IMG/VR virus record: IMGVR_UViG_3300025086_000215
Coordinates: 1-25,456 of that record
Strand: one strand, 5' to 3'
DNA: 25,456 nt
DNA from: a virus
The position numbers and the translations under genes are program-made. Each line of letters opens with the position of its first letter. Within the stretch, counting starts at the first letter, position 1. Under the pieces are notes generated by a model, which had not been told where the DNA came from, ran no database searches, and was given only the letters and a program-made list of their open reading frames with translations. Positions 1-6,381 of the stretch are shown piece by piece.

Positions 1-23
1 GGGATTGCAACAGCGCAACCCCC
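1..23 (-). terminator. Possible hairpin at left edge
   Basis: GGG-A-TTGC and GCAACCC arms lie just after the stop of the leftmost minus-strand gene. In that reading direction this is a short GC-rich stem-loop that could end the leftward operon. The bases where a T-run would lie are outside the window, so this is only a candidate. Confidence 0.3.
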
Positions 24-36
24 TGATAAGTACGTT

Positions 37-300
37 TTAGACCAGTTCGACAGATAATGTCAACTTATCTCTGAACACACTCTGGATACGTTCTTCCAGA
101 TGATTGTCGCACCAGTTCTCAATGTACTGGTCAACTTCGCTGTCCAGATGATTAGTAATCATGTCTTCTACATCGCTGGAAGTAACAGTTTCTTGTTCGT
201 TAAAGACAACGTTCTTGATTTCTTGCTGGAGCAATTCGCGCAAACCCTGCAAGGTTTTTGCCTCTTGTCCTGTCAAGGTGATATTTGTGTTCTCTTCCAT
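37..300 (-). CDS. Hypothetical acidic protein, 87 aa
   Basis: I do not recognise this gene. It is a small acidic protein with a Gln/Glu-rich, probably helical N-terminal half (residues 10-40) and an Asp/Glu-rich middle. It has no membrane segment or cysteine cluster. It starts 2 bp after the stop of the winged-helix gene upstream, with a GGGG-type ribosome site partly inside that gene's end, so the two are co-translated. It is the last gene on the leftward strand in the window. A role in early host take-over or as an antagonist would be guesswork. Confidence 0.7.
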   Translation of the reverse strand: MEENTNITLTGQEAKTLQGLRELLQQEIKNVVFNEQETVTSSDVEDMITNHLDSEVDQYIENWCDNHLEERIQSVFRDKLTLSVELV

Positions 301-302
301 GA

Positions 303-716
303 TTACGCCCCTAACTTATATTTGCGCTTTTTGCGTCCGGTGGTAATCGTCTGGACATTATAGCCAGCGTTCCGGATTGCCTCAATATGCTTATGAACGG
401 CCATCTTCGACTTAACATCAGTCCTTCGCAAGATAGTGTCCAAAGTAACAGGATAAGGCCGAGCAACAAGCACCTTGAGAACCTGTTTAGTTTTCGGCTC
501 GAGCAAGTGAGTTCCCCCAATAACTGGCTTTCTCCTCGCTGGCTTTTCATCCGCAAAGACATGGGCAAGCAAACGGTGACCCGCCTCTTCCTGCTCCTTC
601 CTATCCTGAGCGAATCCCCGCAAGGCCTCGTTCAGATACTGCCTAGCCTTCGGAGGTGAATACACCCACGCAAGCGCGATATTTTCAACAATGATATTTC
701 TGGTTTTCTCTTTCAT
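303..716 (-). CDS. Winged-helix DNA-binding protein
   Basis: This is a 137-aa basic protein. Residues about 75-137 read as a winged helix-turn-helix: a helix (KTKQVLKVLVARP), a turn with VTLDTILRRTDV, a recognition-type helix SKMAVHKHIEAIRNAGYN, then a wing (VQTITTGRKKRKYKL) ending at the C-terminus. The N-terminal half is helical and charged. The start has AAGGAAA eight bases upstream. It is likely a transcription regulator and the only clear DNA-binding regulator in the left arm, so it is a candidate reader of the repeated sites in the window. That link is inference. Its product could also act on host promoters. Confidence 0.75.
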   Translation of the reverse strand: MKEKTRNIIVENIALAWVYSPPKARQYLNEALRGFAQDRKEQEEAGHRLLAHVFADEKPARRKPVIGGTHLLEPKTKQVLKVLVARPYPVTLDTILRRTDVKSKMAVHKHIEAIRNAGYNVQTITTGRKKRKYKLGA

Positions 717-731
717 GATTTTTTCCTTTCA

Positions 732-812
732 TTAACCAAGCACTGCAAAAATGATAATCAGTAAAACGACTATCCAACAAAGTTTAAATATGGATGAAAT
801 AACATCATGCAT
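732..812 (-). CDS. 26-aa single-span membrane peptide
   Basis: A very short reading frame starts at the ATG of a TAATG overlap with the stop of the DUF932-like gene. The product is a short polar start (MHDVISSIFK) followed by one continuous hydrophobic segment (residues about 11-25, LCWIVVLLIIIFAVL). AGGA lies 11 bases before the ATG, inside the upstream gene. Translational coupling plus a clean membrane span make it credible, but its length leaves doubt. Function unknown. Confidence 0.5.
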   Translation of the reverse strand: MHDVISSIFKLCWIVVLLIIIFAVLG

Positions 813-1804
813 TATGCGGCAATTCCTTCCAAGGACAACCAAGCATCACTGGTCAGAACATCCCTCACCTTGTCCGCACGTTGACGCTGTACATCATGCT
901 GACGTTGTGTAGTGGTTCCTTTTTCCATCGTATGAGTAGACCAGTGAGTGAGAGCGTTATAACCCGCCCACATGGTTTCCCCCAGTTCTAGAGCTTCATC
1001 ATGATATTGATTAACCATGTAATCAAGCAAACCTTTATTTATCGGCTTTTCGTCTGGTTTATCACTTGGCCTTGCCGGTCGCTGGCAGATAGTGTCTTCC
1101 AGTATGTTTTGGAAAGCGCGGGGACTTAGCCCGATACTTGCCCATCTGTCCATCTGCTCCCGTTGATTGGCGAACATATCAAGAGACAGAACCGCCTTGC
1201 CGGTCAGACTGCCCGTGTCCAGATTACGAGTATGTTTCTTTTTCTGGTGATAAGCTTTCTCACCCCCGAAGACCAGTGTATTACGGCACAGGTCACGATA
1301 GGCCCCGCTAAACACTTGGAACGCCCAAGACATATCAATGCTGTTGAACACATCCAAGCGCGGCACAACACCGTCAGAACCCTGACGACTTCGAACATAT
1401 GATTTTAAGTCTTCGAAGTAAATTGTCCGATGCGCTTTCTTCCCTGCTTCAAATAGCCGGTCAACAACCCGCAAGCTACCACCCAGCGGACTATCCGCAA
1501 GCTGCTCCGCCTGAACCTGCATCATATCTTGATGAGGTACGAGTTGATAACTTTTAGGAATTGGTCGCATATCGACAAGCTGGCCCGTGGCTTTGTTTAA
1601 GATTGCGTGGTAGTTATCAAGCCCGACAGTGTGAACGACAGTATCATCATAATAAGGCTCTTCTATTTCTGCCGCTATTGGTACACGTTCGAACACTGCC
1701 CTATCAGTAAACAGGGACAGGTCGAACGGGTCGTTGTGGTCGTACTGGATGCCGTCCCGAATATCAGACAAACGGCTGTTATTGTTTGGTACTAAATCAA
1801 GCAT
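812..1804 (-). CDS. DUF932-like phage/plasmid protein
   Basis: This is a 330-aa protein resembling the DUF932 (phage/plasmid-like TIGR03299) family. It has an N-terminal strand-rich part with YHAILNKATGQL, then SYQLVPHQDMMQVQAEQL, and a central block with the family-style pattern NSIDMSWAFQVFSGAYRDLCRNTLVFG (given here only as a location, residues about 155-185). The C-terminal half is helical. The function of the family is unknown; members are often near phage or plasmid replication and recombination genes. I chose the ATG at 1804 because AAGGAAA lies seven bases before it; an upstream in-frame extension to 1888 has no ribosome site. It overlaps the 26-aa membrane peptide downstream. Confidence 0.75.
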   Translation of the reverse strand: MLDLVPNNNSRLSDIRDGIQYDHNDPFDLSLFTDRAVFERVPIAAEIEEPYYDDTVVHTVGLDNYHAILNKATGQLVDMRPIPKSYQLVPHQDMMQVQAEQLADSPLGGSLRVVDRLFEAGKKAHRTIYFEDLKSYVRSRQGSDGVVPRLDVFNSIDMSWAFQVFSGAYRDLCRNTLVFGGEKAYHQKKKHTRNLDTGSLTGKAVLSLDMFANQREQMDRWASIGLSPRAFQNILEDTICQRPARPSDKPDEKPINKGLLDYMVNQYHDEALELGETMWAGYNALTHWSTHTMEKGTTTQRQHDVQRQRADKVRDVLTSDAWLSLEGIAA

Positions 1805-1998
1805 GATGTTTCCTTTCATATATCTGCGTTGATGTTTCCAGTGTAAGGCACAAAACAAAACAAAAGTAAAGTGTTTTTCTGCCTGCAAAATTTGACCGGC
1901 TAGCCCCTCGACTCGCTACCGGCCCGAAAGAATCAGACCACCCCGCCCCCAAAACAATACCAAAAAGCAAGGTTGTATTCTCTCCCCAAGAAATGGGT

Positions 1999-2031
1999 TG
2001 ACAATATTTAAGAAATAAACTGACAATATTT
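1999..2031. repeat. Direct repeat TGACAATATTT x2
   Basis: TGACAATATTT occurs exactly at 1999-2009 and 2021-2031, 22 bp apart (about two helical turns), in the 232-base gap between the GP88-like and DUF932-like genes. Similar TGACA-ATATCT units recur at 2957-2969. The rest of the gap (1805-1998) shows no gene; it is a leader with poly-T/GTTTT runs in the leftward direction. Confidence 0.55.
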
Positions 2032-2036
2032 CACCC

Positions 2037-2726
2037 CTAATGTGTCATGAACAAGACTTGCCTAGTGTCCGCAGACCAACACAGCGCACAGTTCGCACAG
2101 TTGGCAACATCGCCCGTCTGTTCTGGACAAACAAAAGATTTGCCTGCTTTTGGCTTGGCTCGTTCAGTGCTATTAGCTGAAAAGATATAATCTAGATTGT
2201 TGCTAAACCTGACAGAAAATCGTTCCCCATAACGTTGACGAGTAATGTCGATTATCTGCCCAATTTCACTCTCTCTTGTTCTGCCTGTATATCCCCACAC
2301 TGCCAAGTTGTCATAATCATTTAGCCACCATGCCCAGCGATTGACATAATCTACAGAATAAAAATCCCCCAAAACATGTAGACGGATGATAACGCCTTTA
2401 TAAGTAGAACACAGTTCTTCTATTTCTTCATTTAGTTTGGCTTCGAGTGCTGGCCCGTGTTCGATGCGATGAGCAAAGGCCATGTTGTTTCCGTAGCAAT
2501 TATCCCAGTGATAACATTCGCGGGGGCAAGTTGCTCGTTCCTCAAGCGTAAGTGTAAAGATAACATAGCCTTTAAACTTGCCCTTTTTAACAACGGGCAG
2601 TTTTCCCTTATCAGCTATCTTGGTATTCTTAGATAATTTAAGTGCGCCAGTTTTTAACTCTGCAATCGACCGCCTAGCTTTCGGATACATGGTGACAGCT
2701 GGCTTGTTTATATCTGCTTTTCTCAT
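2037..2726 (-). CDS. GP88-like cysteine-rich phage protein
   Basis: This 229-aa protein resembles the 'gene product 88' family of phage proteins. It carries a cysteine cluster C67-x3-C71-x5-C77 (TCPRECYHWDNCYGNN), the conserved core RLHVLGDFYS (residues 115-124) followed by YVNRWAWWL and WGYTGRTRESE, and a C-terminal cysteine group C200, C210, C213, C216. Family function is unknown. The two cysteine groups suggest a bound metal or Fe-S cluster, which is inference. The start at 2726 has AGGAAA upstream. It follows the zinc-ribbon gene and may have its own weak promoter. Confidence 0.75.
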   Translation of the reverse strand: MRKADINKPAVTMYPKARRSIAELKTGALKLSKNTKIADKGKLPVVKKGKFKGYVIFTLTLEERATCPRECYHWDNCYGNNMAFAHRIEHGPALEAKLNEEIEELCSTYKGVIIRLHVLGDFYSVDYVNRWAWWLNDYDNLAVWGYTGRTRESEIGQIIDITRQRYGERFSVRFSNNLDYIFSANSTERAKPKAGKSFVCPEQTGDVANCANCALCWSADTRQVLFMTH

Positions 2727-2759
2727 TCGTTCGTTTTCCTATTCACAAAAGATAAAACA

Positions 2760-2789
2760 AGACTAGGCACAAAAAAGCTTACCTGTCAA
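2760..2789 (-). promoter_or_regulatory. Weak promoter-like pair before GP88-like gene
   Basis: On the minus strand TTGACA (2784-2789) is followed by an 18-base spacer and TAGTCT (2760-2765), about 35 bases before the GP88-like start. The -35 is perfect but the -10 matches only three of six bases, and the -35 lies inside the end of the zinc-ribbon gene. Treat as tentative. Confidence 0.3.
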
Positions 2790-2964
2790 GTGCCTTCTGT
2801 TTTTGCAAATAACAAACAGAGCAATACATATCCCAACTATCCCAAACATCAGCCCTCGCACCGCACTTGCAAAAGTACTTCTGTTTTGTAATGTGATTTT
2901 GAGGCTGACATTTTTGGCTGACATTATCTGCTGACAAAATCTGGCTGACATTATTTGCTGACAA
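2779..2964 (-). CDS. Small zinc-ribbon protein with repeated N-terminus
   Basis: The C-terminal half carries FCKC...YCSVC, that is C-x-C and C-x2-C knuckles 16 residues apart, typical of a zinc-binding ribbon. The N-terminal part is a peptide repeat (SANNVSQ, SADNVSQ) encoded by the five-fold DNA repeat below. No ATG in this frame fits. The TTG at 2962-2964 has GAGG nine bases upstream and gives 61 aa, overlapping the upstream gene's end by 14 bases. The zinc-ribbon half is convincing; the start is not settled. Function unknown. Confidence 0.5.
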   Translation of the reverse strand: MSANNVSQILSADNVSQKCQPQNHITKQKYFCKCGARADVWDSWDMYCSVCYLQKQKALDR

Positions 2965-2969
2965 TATCT
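2904..2969. repeat. Five tandem GCTGACA units
   Basis: GCTGACA occurs at 2904, 2917, 2930, 2944 and 2957, that is at steps of 13, 13, 14 and 13 bases. Each copy is followed by an AT-rich half such as TTATCT, AAATCT, TTATTT or ATATCT. The array spans the stop of the 81-aa gene and the presumed start of the zinc-ribbon gene. Confidence 0.8.
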
Positions 2970-3196
2970 CTGTCCTCAAGTTCTTCAAGCACATAGTCTG
3001 CGTAATACTTTGGTCTGCCCTCATCATCCATCTGAGGTACAAACTTCATCACTCTGTGTAGTAAACATTCAATTTTTTCTAGCTTACCTACATCAGACAT
3101 CCATAAATCACTACACTCATGTAATGTCTGAACTATATTCTTCACGTCATTGTGAGCATTAAGAAACTCAACTCTTTCTTCGTGTGTTATATTCAT
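2951..3196 (-). CDS. Hypothetical protein, 81 aa
   Basis: I do not recognise this acidic, helical small protein (MNITHEERVEFLNAHNDV at the start). AGGAG lies eight bases before the ATG. The start overlaps the upstream stop as ATGA, so translation is coupled to the 170-aa gene. Its stop lies inside the fourth unit of the GCTGACA array. It has two cysteines and no membrane segment. Confidence 0.75.
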   Translation of the reverse strand: MNITHEERVEFLNAHNDVKNIVQTLHECSDLWMSDVGKLEKIECLLHRVMKFVPQMDDEGRPKYYADYVLEELEDRDIVSK

Positions 3197-3705
3197 GCTA
3201 CTTCTCCTTTCATCCAGTTAGGCATACTACGTCCTTTGTTATACCTTGCGAACTTCATCTTGTCAACTGTGTAGAACGCACGATATGCAGCGATAGGCCA
3301 TTTCTCATCTGTCTTTAGATGGTCAAGGCCACTGAAGCATTGTGGGTGTGGTGTCAAGCCACCTGCAAATGACCACGGCATGAACTGTCGGCAGTTGAGC
3401 AATGCCTCTCTATGCTTAGATGCACCATGAACCTTGCCATACCTATGAGTGTACTCCTTTAACATTGCGTCATATAACTGCCAAGCAAATGTGTAATTGG
3501 AACGATTACGCATAGACCACAGGGTGCATGGATGCTTCTGATGCACAGGTTTATACAGTCCATACTCCTCTGCTATGTCAGGGCGATGATGCCATACGCT
3601 AGTGCATAGCATCTGTGCTTCTTCAAGCGGCATCTTCACAATGTGTTGGTCACACAATGACTTGGCTATTGCATCAGGGTGATGCTCAATCAAAAATCTA
3701 TTCAT
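3193..3705 (-). CDS. Conserved phage protein, HxVKM-type, 170 aa
   Basis: The N-terminus (MNRFLIEHHPDAIAKSLCDQ then HIVKMPLEEAQML) and the later HPCTLWSMRNRSNYTFAWQL, YRYGK-like (HRYGKVHG) and C-terminal AYRAFY..KMKFARY..GRSMPNW match a protein seen in many T4-like and marine phages. Its function I cannot name with certainty; it has sometimes been annotated as a DNA glycosylase-like protein. I chose the ATG at 3705 because AGGAG sits seven bases upstream; the 34-residue upstream extension has no such site. It overlaps the upstream gene by 8 bases and the downstream gene by 4. Confidence 0.75.
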   Translation of the reverse strand: MNRFLIEHHPDAIAKSLCDQHIVKMPLEEAQMLCTSVWHHRPDIAEEYGLYKPVHQKHPCTLWSMRNRSNYTFAWQLYDAMLKEYTHRYGKVHGASKHREALLNCRQFMPWSFAGGLTPHPQCFSGLDHLKTDEKWPIAAYRAFYTVDKMKFARYNKGRSMPNWMKGEVA

Positions 3706-3922
3706 TTGTACACTCCTTTTTCCCTGCGCAGTCCGTTGGATAGCACTGAATAAGTATCTTATAATACTTGTTCTGGTTATTGTGACTCCACATTTCTTCA
3801 TGCGCAAAAAACTCGCACTGTTCTTGTGATAGGGTCTCTCTCAGAATGGATTGATTGCCAACAAACTCCCACTCTACACCTGTATGACCCCACATACTTA
3901 TAACAAGGGCAAACTCTTTCAT
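3698..3922 (-). CDS. Hypothetical protein, 74 aa
   Basis: The small protein begins MKEFALVISMWGHTGVEWEF. The strand-like VISMWG and VEWEFVG pattern is common among tiny conserved phage proteins of unknown role. Three C-terminal cysteines (ILIQC, TDCAGKKEC) could bind metal or form disulfides. AAGGA is eight bases before the ATG, which overlaps the previous gene's stop as ATGA. Its tail overlaps the 170-aa gene's start by 8 bases. Confidence 0.75.
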   Translation of the reverse strand: MKEFALVISMWGHTGVEWEFVGNQSILRETLSQEQCEFFAHEEMWSHNNQNKYYKILIQCYPTDCAGKKECTNE

Positions 3923-4065
3923 CCCATTATCCTTTCTATAATCCCAACTATAGCTACATAAAACATGTAACTAAATGCAGACCAGATTACAATGAACCCG
4001 ACAATGCTAGTGTCACAGTAGCCATAGTCATCCTTTAGTCCTAGCTTTCTCAACAGTTTATCCAT
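3919..4065 (-). CDS. 48-aa membrane peptide
   Basis: Basic N-terminus (MDKLLRKLGLKDD) followed by one hydrophobic span, about residues 20-43 (SIVGFIVIWSAFSYMFYVAI). AGGAG lies about ten bases before the ATG. The start overlaps the end of the zinc-ribbon gene upstream by 8 bases and the stop overlaps the next start (ATGA). The positive-inside charge pattern predicts N-in topology. Function unknown. Confidence 0.7.
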   Translation of the reverse strand: MDKLLRKLGLKDDYGYCDTSIVGFIVIWSAFSYMFYVAIVGIIERIMG

Positions 4066-4204
4066 CGTGTTCTCTCTCCTTCAGTTTTCTTTTGCCATCC
4101 TGCCACCACTGAATACGTGCCTTGATAGCTTCTTCCTCACAAGGGCCACAGGTATGCGTCAGTCTACCACGTTCATCATACGTGCAGTCTTTGCACTTAC
4201 TCAT
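4058..4204 (-). CDS. 48-aa zinc-ribbon micro-protein
   Basis: C4-x2-C7 and C19-x2-C22 (KCKDC and CGPC) form a plausible four-cysteine zinc knuckle. A charged helical tail follows (EEEAIKARIQWWQDGKRKLK). It starts MSKCKDC with GGAG close upstream inside the previous gene, and overlaps both neighbours by 8 bases. Likely a small nucleic-acid- or protein-binding module; no specific role can be assigned. Confidence 0.7.
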   Translation of the reverse strand: MSKCKDCTYDERGRLTHTCGPCEEEAIKARIQWWQDGKRKLKEREHDG

Positions 4205-4478
4205 GCTCTCCACCATTGCCTCGGCCTAGCCCACCAAAATACTGTGGCCTATGCTTGGCTGTTTCAAACACACCAACTGTAATGAACACACCTGCAATCA
4301 CAACTGCATGTATTGCGGCACTGATACCAAAGGCAACAATGCTACCAAGATACATGCTGAATATGATGCACCACATCCATGCCAGCACTTGCATAATCAT
4401 GTGACGTGTGTTCGTGTCAGGTATGTTACGCAATGGATTGTGTCTACTGTCCATGATTAGTTTGTATAAGTTAGTCAT
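4197..4478 (-). CDS. Two-span membrane protein, 93 aa
   Basis: Cytoplasmic-type basic N-terminus, then two hydrophobic spans at about residues 28-48 (MQVLAWMWCIIFSMYLGSIV) and 50-70 (GISAAIHAVVIAGVFITVGV), and a Gly-rich polar tail ending GGEHE. The ATG at 4478 has GAGGAG seven bases upstream; five residues of upstream extension lack a site. It overlaps the two zinc-ribbon genes on either side by 8 bases each. Its size and topology would suit a small inner-membrane effector or a holin-like protein, but a holin candidate already exists in the right arm. Confidence 0.65.
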   Translation of the reverse strand: MTNLYKLIMDSRHNPLRNIPDTNTRHMIMQVLAWMWCIIFSMYLGSIVAFGISAAIHAVVIAGVFITVGVFETAKHRPQYFGGLGRGNGGEHE

Positions 4479-4602
4479 CTGCTTTCTCCTCACGTTTTAT
4501 CTCATTGCTACACACATAGCATACCAGCTTGTGTGCATACAGCAACCATTCCACAGGTATGTACATCACATTTTTACAATGCTCACAGGTATGTTTAGTC
4601 AT
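4471..4602 (-). CDS. 43-aa zinc-ribbon micro-protein
   Basis: CEHC near the N-terminus and CYVC near residue 30 give a C-x2-C...C-x2-C metal-binding pair. The tail is charged (NEIKREEKADD). GGAG lies six bases before the ATG. The start overlaps the stop of the 32-aa membrane peptide upstream (ATGA) and the end overlaps the next gene by 8 bases. It is not a close copy of the 4058 zinc-ribbon. Function unknown. Confidence 0.65.
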   Translation of the reverse strand: MTKHTCEHCKNVMYIPVEWLLYAHKLVCYVCSNEIKREEKADD

Positions 4603-4697
4603 TTGTCTCTCCATCCTATGTATAGCATTACAAATATACCTGCTAGGTATGTCAACAATAGTCCTATGTTAAACATCTCTGCACCTGTCATCATCAT
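4599..4697 (-). CDS. 32-aa membrane peptide
   Basis: Three tandem ATG codons (4689-4697) follow AGGAG, so the true start may be the second or third. The peptide is almost entirely one hydrophobic span (IGLLLTYLAGIFVMLYIGW), ending WRDK. Its stop overlaps the next start as ATGA. It overlaps the end of the 82-aa gene by up to 29 bases in another frame. Clear SD, coupling and a clean span support it despite its size. Confidence 0.55.
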   Translation of the reverse strand: MMMTGAEMFNIGLLLTYLAGIFVMLYIGWRDK

Positions 4698-4917
4698 TCT
4701 CCTGTTCAAATAATTCATGTGGGATTGTATCCCATTCATCTCGCCTCATGCGGAACTTGATAAGTTCAATAGGTATGCAAACTCGCACCCACTTTCTACC
4801 TACCACAGCCCACACAAGTCGAGTGCCACAACGAGGCCACTTCACGTTATACAAGTCTACCTTGTACAGCTTGGCCTTAGACCATGTAGCTTCCACAGGT
4901 TTAGGTGTGCTAGCCAT
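4669..4917 (-). CDS. Hypothetical basic protein, 82 aa
   Basis: The sequence has a basic, aromatic-rich centre (VKWPRCGTRLVWAVVGRKW) and an acidic tail (EQENDDDR). I do not recognise the family. GGGAG is seven bases before the ATG at 4917; the upstream in-frame TTG is less likely. The ATG overlaps the previous gene's stop region by 8 bases. The alternating strands suggest a small beta-barrel fold, which is inference only. Confidence 0.65.
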   Translation of the reverse strand: MASTPKPVEATWSKAKLYKVDLYNVKWPRCGTRLVWAVVGRKWVRVCIPIELIKFRMRRDEWDTIPHELFEQENDDDRCRDV

Positions 4918-5083
4918 AATCAAACTCCCACCTTTTCTGTGCCAACTTTACAGCTTCACTATGCACAAATTTCATATACTCTCTGACATTTTCTGCTGGC
5001 ACACGGGGGTTGTCATTTAGTATCTGAACATACGCCTCATCATACAAGCGTTCCATGATTTCATCATTCTGTGCATTGCTCAT
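4910..5083 (-). CDS. Hypothetical protein, 57 aa
   Basis: A short helical protein, MSNAQNDEIMERLYDEAYVQ at its start and KRWEFDYG at its end, with balanced charge and no cysteines. GGAG lies nine bases upstream. The ATG overlaps the preceding stop by one base (TGATG) and the end overlaps the 82-aa gene by 8 bases. No family recognised. Confidence 0.65.
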   Translation of the reverse strand: MSNAQNDEIMERLYDEAYVQILNDNPRVPAENVREYMKFVHSEAVKLAQKRWEFDYG

Positions 5084-5256
5084 CAGTCATACTCCTTCAC
5101 ATAATCAAACTCAATGTGTTTGTTTGGGTGTAATGCTTGTGCCATGTCTAGCACATGTTCTACTGCATTTTTCCAGCCACTTTCTTCTAAGGCTTGAGGG
5201 TGGACGTTTACACGCCCACGCTCTGCACCAACTGTAATACCTACTTCCCAGTACAT
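5083..5256 (-). CDS. Hypothetical protein, 57 aa
   Basis: The product begins MYWEVGITVGAERGRVNVHP and ends HIEFDYVKEYD; it looks like a small alpha/beta protein. This frame is preferred over a longer overlapping minus-strand frame (5111-5305), whose product is Arg/Ser/Cys-rich and lacks a ribosome site. The start overlaps the upstream stop as TAATG, and the stop overlaps the next start by one base. Function unknown. Confidence 0.65.
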   Translation of the reverse strand: MYWEVGITVGAERGRVNVHPQALEESGWKNAVEHVLDMAQALHPNKHIEFDYVKEYD

Positions 5257-5642
5257 TATGCCACCGCCTTTCTTGCTTTACCACGGCCTTGTCTGGCAAG
5301 GTCACGCAGATTGTTGATAGTTACACTGCCAATCTCTACAGTCACAGGTCTGTCTGTGTTCTTACTACGTACAGCCTTGCCCAATTCCTTGTGCATAGCG
5401 TCCAAGAATACACCAGCAACAGCCTCTGTTGTGTACTGTAAGTAACCGCCACAGTCAGCCTTTGCTTCACGAGCATACTTCAGCATGATGTTGTAGAAGT
5501 TGTAACGGCCTAGCTTCACGCCATGATACTGCTGATACAATGCCTCTACCTTAGACAGCTTACGCTCAATTTCTGGTGATGCAAGCACCTGTCCTGTCAT
5601 ACCTGTTGAACGCTGGTGAAATGTGATTGTTTGAATAGTCAT
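5256..5642 (-). CDS. Hypothetical protein, 128 aa
   Basis: A basic protein with a helical core (IERKLSKVEALYQQYHG, NIMLKYAREAKADCGGYLQY) and a Lys/Arg-rich end (DLARQGRGKARKAVA). No family recognised; a nucleic-acid contact is possible from the charge. GGAG lies nine bases before the ATG. The first copy of the 14-bp palindrome lies 30 bases upstream of this start, inside the end of the neighbouring gene. Translation is coupled to the 57-aa gene by TAATG. Confidence 0.7.
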   Translation of the reverse strand: MTIQTITFHQRSTGMTGQVLASPEIERKLSKVEALYQQYHGVKLGRYNFYNIMLKYAREAKADCGGYLQYTTEAVAGVFLDAMHKELGKAVRSKNTDRPVTVEIGSVTINNLRDLARQGRGKARKAVA

Positions 5643-5655
5643 AGTAATATCTCCT

Positions 5656-6096
5656 TTACCGTTGGTTAGTTAGTCCAACATTGGACTTGTTGGGGTTGGT
5701 TCTAATTGCCCACATACTAGGGCCGTTTGGCCCTTTACCTGCTGTGACAACGTAGGCATCTGTCACAGGTATCTCATCCTTTGCAGTCACAAAGCTGTCA
5801 TACTTGTAAGGATTGTATGTCACCTTCTCTGCACCTTTAAAAATGGTGGCAACACCATTGTTCAGGCTAATACGTCCTGTCACAAAGGCATGTACATTCT
5901 TCTTGCCCTCTCGCAGGACACGCTGTCTGCCACCTTGTCTGACAACAAACTTGGCATCAGCTAGAGTGAAGCCTTTCATATGTGTAACCACACGGCCTGT
6001 CTTGCAGTCCTGTACTGAGTAGCACTTCTTGTGCAGGTTCCAATATACACGCACTCTCTGTGTGTAGCCGTCCTTATCCCATGTAAGTCTGTTCAT
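5656..6096 (-). CDS. Hypothetical phage protein, 146 aa
   Basis: The product has a strand-rich N-terminus (TQRVRVYWNLHKKCYSVQD), a block FVVRQGGRQRVLREGKKNVH, and a Pro/Asn-rich C-terminus. The GGRxRVLxExKKNVHAFV block is one I associate with small conserved phage proteins of unknown function. Its start overlaps the previous stop (ATGA). The last residues SNVGL are encoded by the first copy of the GTCCAACATTGGAC palindrome, so a regulatory site for the next gene is embedded in this coding sequence. Confidence 0.7.
   Translation of the reverse strand: MNRLTWDKDGYTQRVRVYWNLHKKCYSVQDCKTGRVVTHMKGFTLADAKFVVRQGGRQRVLREGKKNVHAFVTGRISLNNGVATIFKGAEKVTYNPYKYDSFVTAKDEIPVTDAYVVTAGKGPNGPSMWAIRTNPNKSNVGLTNQR
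5673..5686. promoter_or_regulatory. 14-bp palindrome, copy 1
   Basis: GTCCAACATTGGAC, an inverted repeat of GTCCAA around CA. It lies inside the 3' end of the 146-aa gene and 30 bp before the next start (5642). Identical to five other copies. Confidence 0.8.
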
Positions 6097-6278
6097 AGTA
6101 CATTCTCCACTAAATATTTAGCCAATTCTCTCGCAGTCAGGTAGCCTACAGGCTCATCCTGTCCGTCAATCCACACTTCACAGGTCTTACCTTTCTTGCC
6201 CATGATACCATCACCCTGCACAATAGACACCTGTCTACCGTCCTTTGTGACCAATAAAATCTGATTGTAGTCACGCAT
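6093..6278 (-). CDS. Hypothetical protein, 61 aa
   Basis: The product is strand-rich (YNQILLVTKDGRQVSIVQGD) with a short terminal helix (ARELAKYLVENVL), like a small beta-barrel plus helix. GGAG is seven bases before the ATG at 6278; a longer start at 6299 has no such site. The end overlaps the next ATG (ATGA), and the start lies inside the end of the 36-aa basic gene. Function unknown. Confidence 0.7.
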   Translation of the reverse strand: MRDYNQILLVTKDGRQVSIVQGDGIMGKKGKTCEVWIDGQDEPVGYLTARELAKYLVENVL

Positions 6279-6381
6279 ACCATCTCTCCTGTGTTTCACG
6301 TTTAGCCTGTCGCATTACTTTGCGAGTACGCTTCCAATCATCACGCTTTGCTTTGCGTGGCTTAGTCTTTAGTGCTTTCAT
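6271..6381 (-). CDS. 36-aa basic peptide
   Basis: Nearly half of this short product is Lys or Arg (MKALKTKPRKAKRDDWKRTR at its start). It would bind nucleic acid non-specifically. It overlaps the 50-aa basic gene by 20 bases and the 61-aa gene by 8 bases, in the same tight style as other left-arm genes. The ribosome site is weak (GAAAAG). Either this or the 50-aa frame could be the only real gene; both are plausible. Confidence 0.45.
   Translation of the reverse strand: MKALKTKPRKAKRDDWKRTRKVMRQAKRETQERWYA

Noticed and set aside
1805-1888. N-terminal extension of the DUF932-like protein
   Set aside because: No ribosome site for the upstream start, while AAGGAAA precedes the ATG at 1804.
1998-2003. 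Plus-strand TTGACA as promoter -35
   Set aside because: No matching -10 at 16-18 bases and no plus-strand gene downstream.
2904-2969. CRISPR-like array
   Set aside because: Units are 13-14 bp with no unique spacers of useful length.
5111-5305. Minus-strand 64-codon frame
   Set aside because: The product is Arg/Cys/Ser-rich and has no SD. The 57-aa frame at 5083-5256 has proper coupling on both sides.
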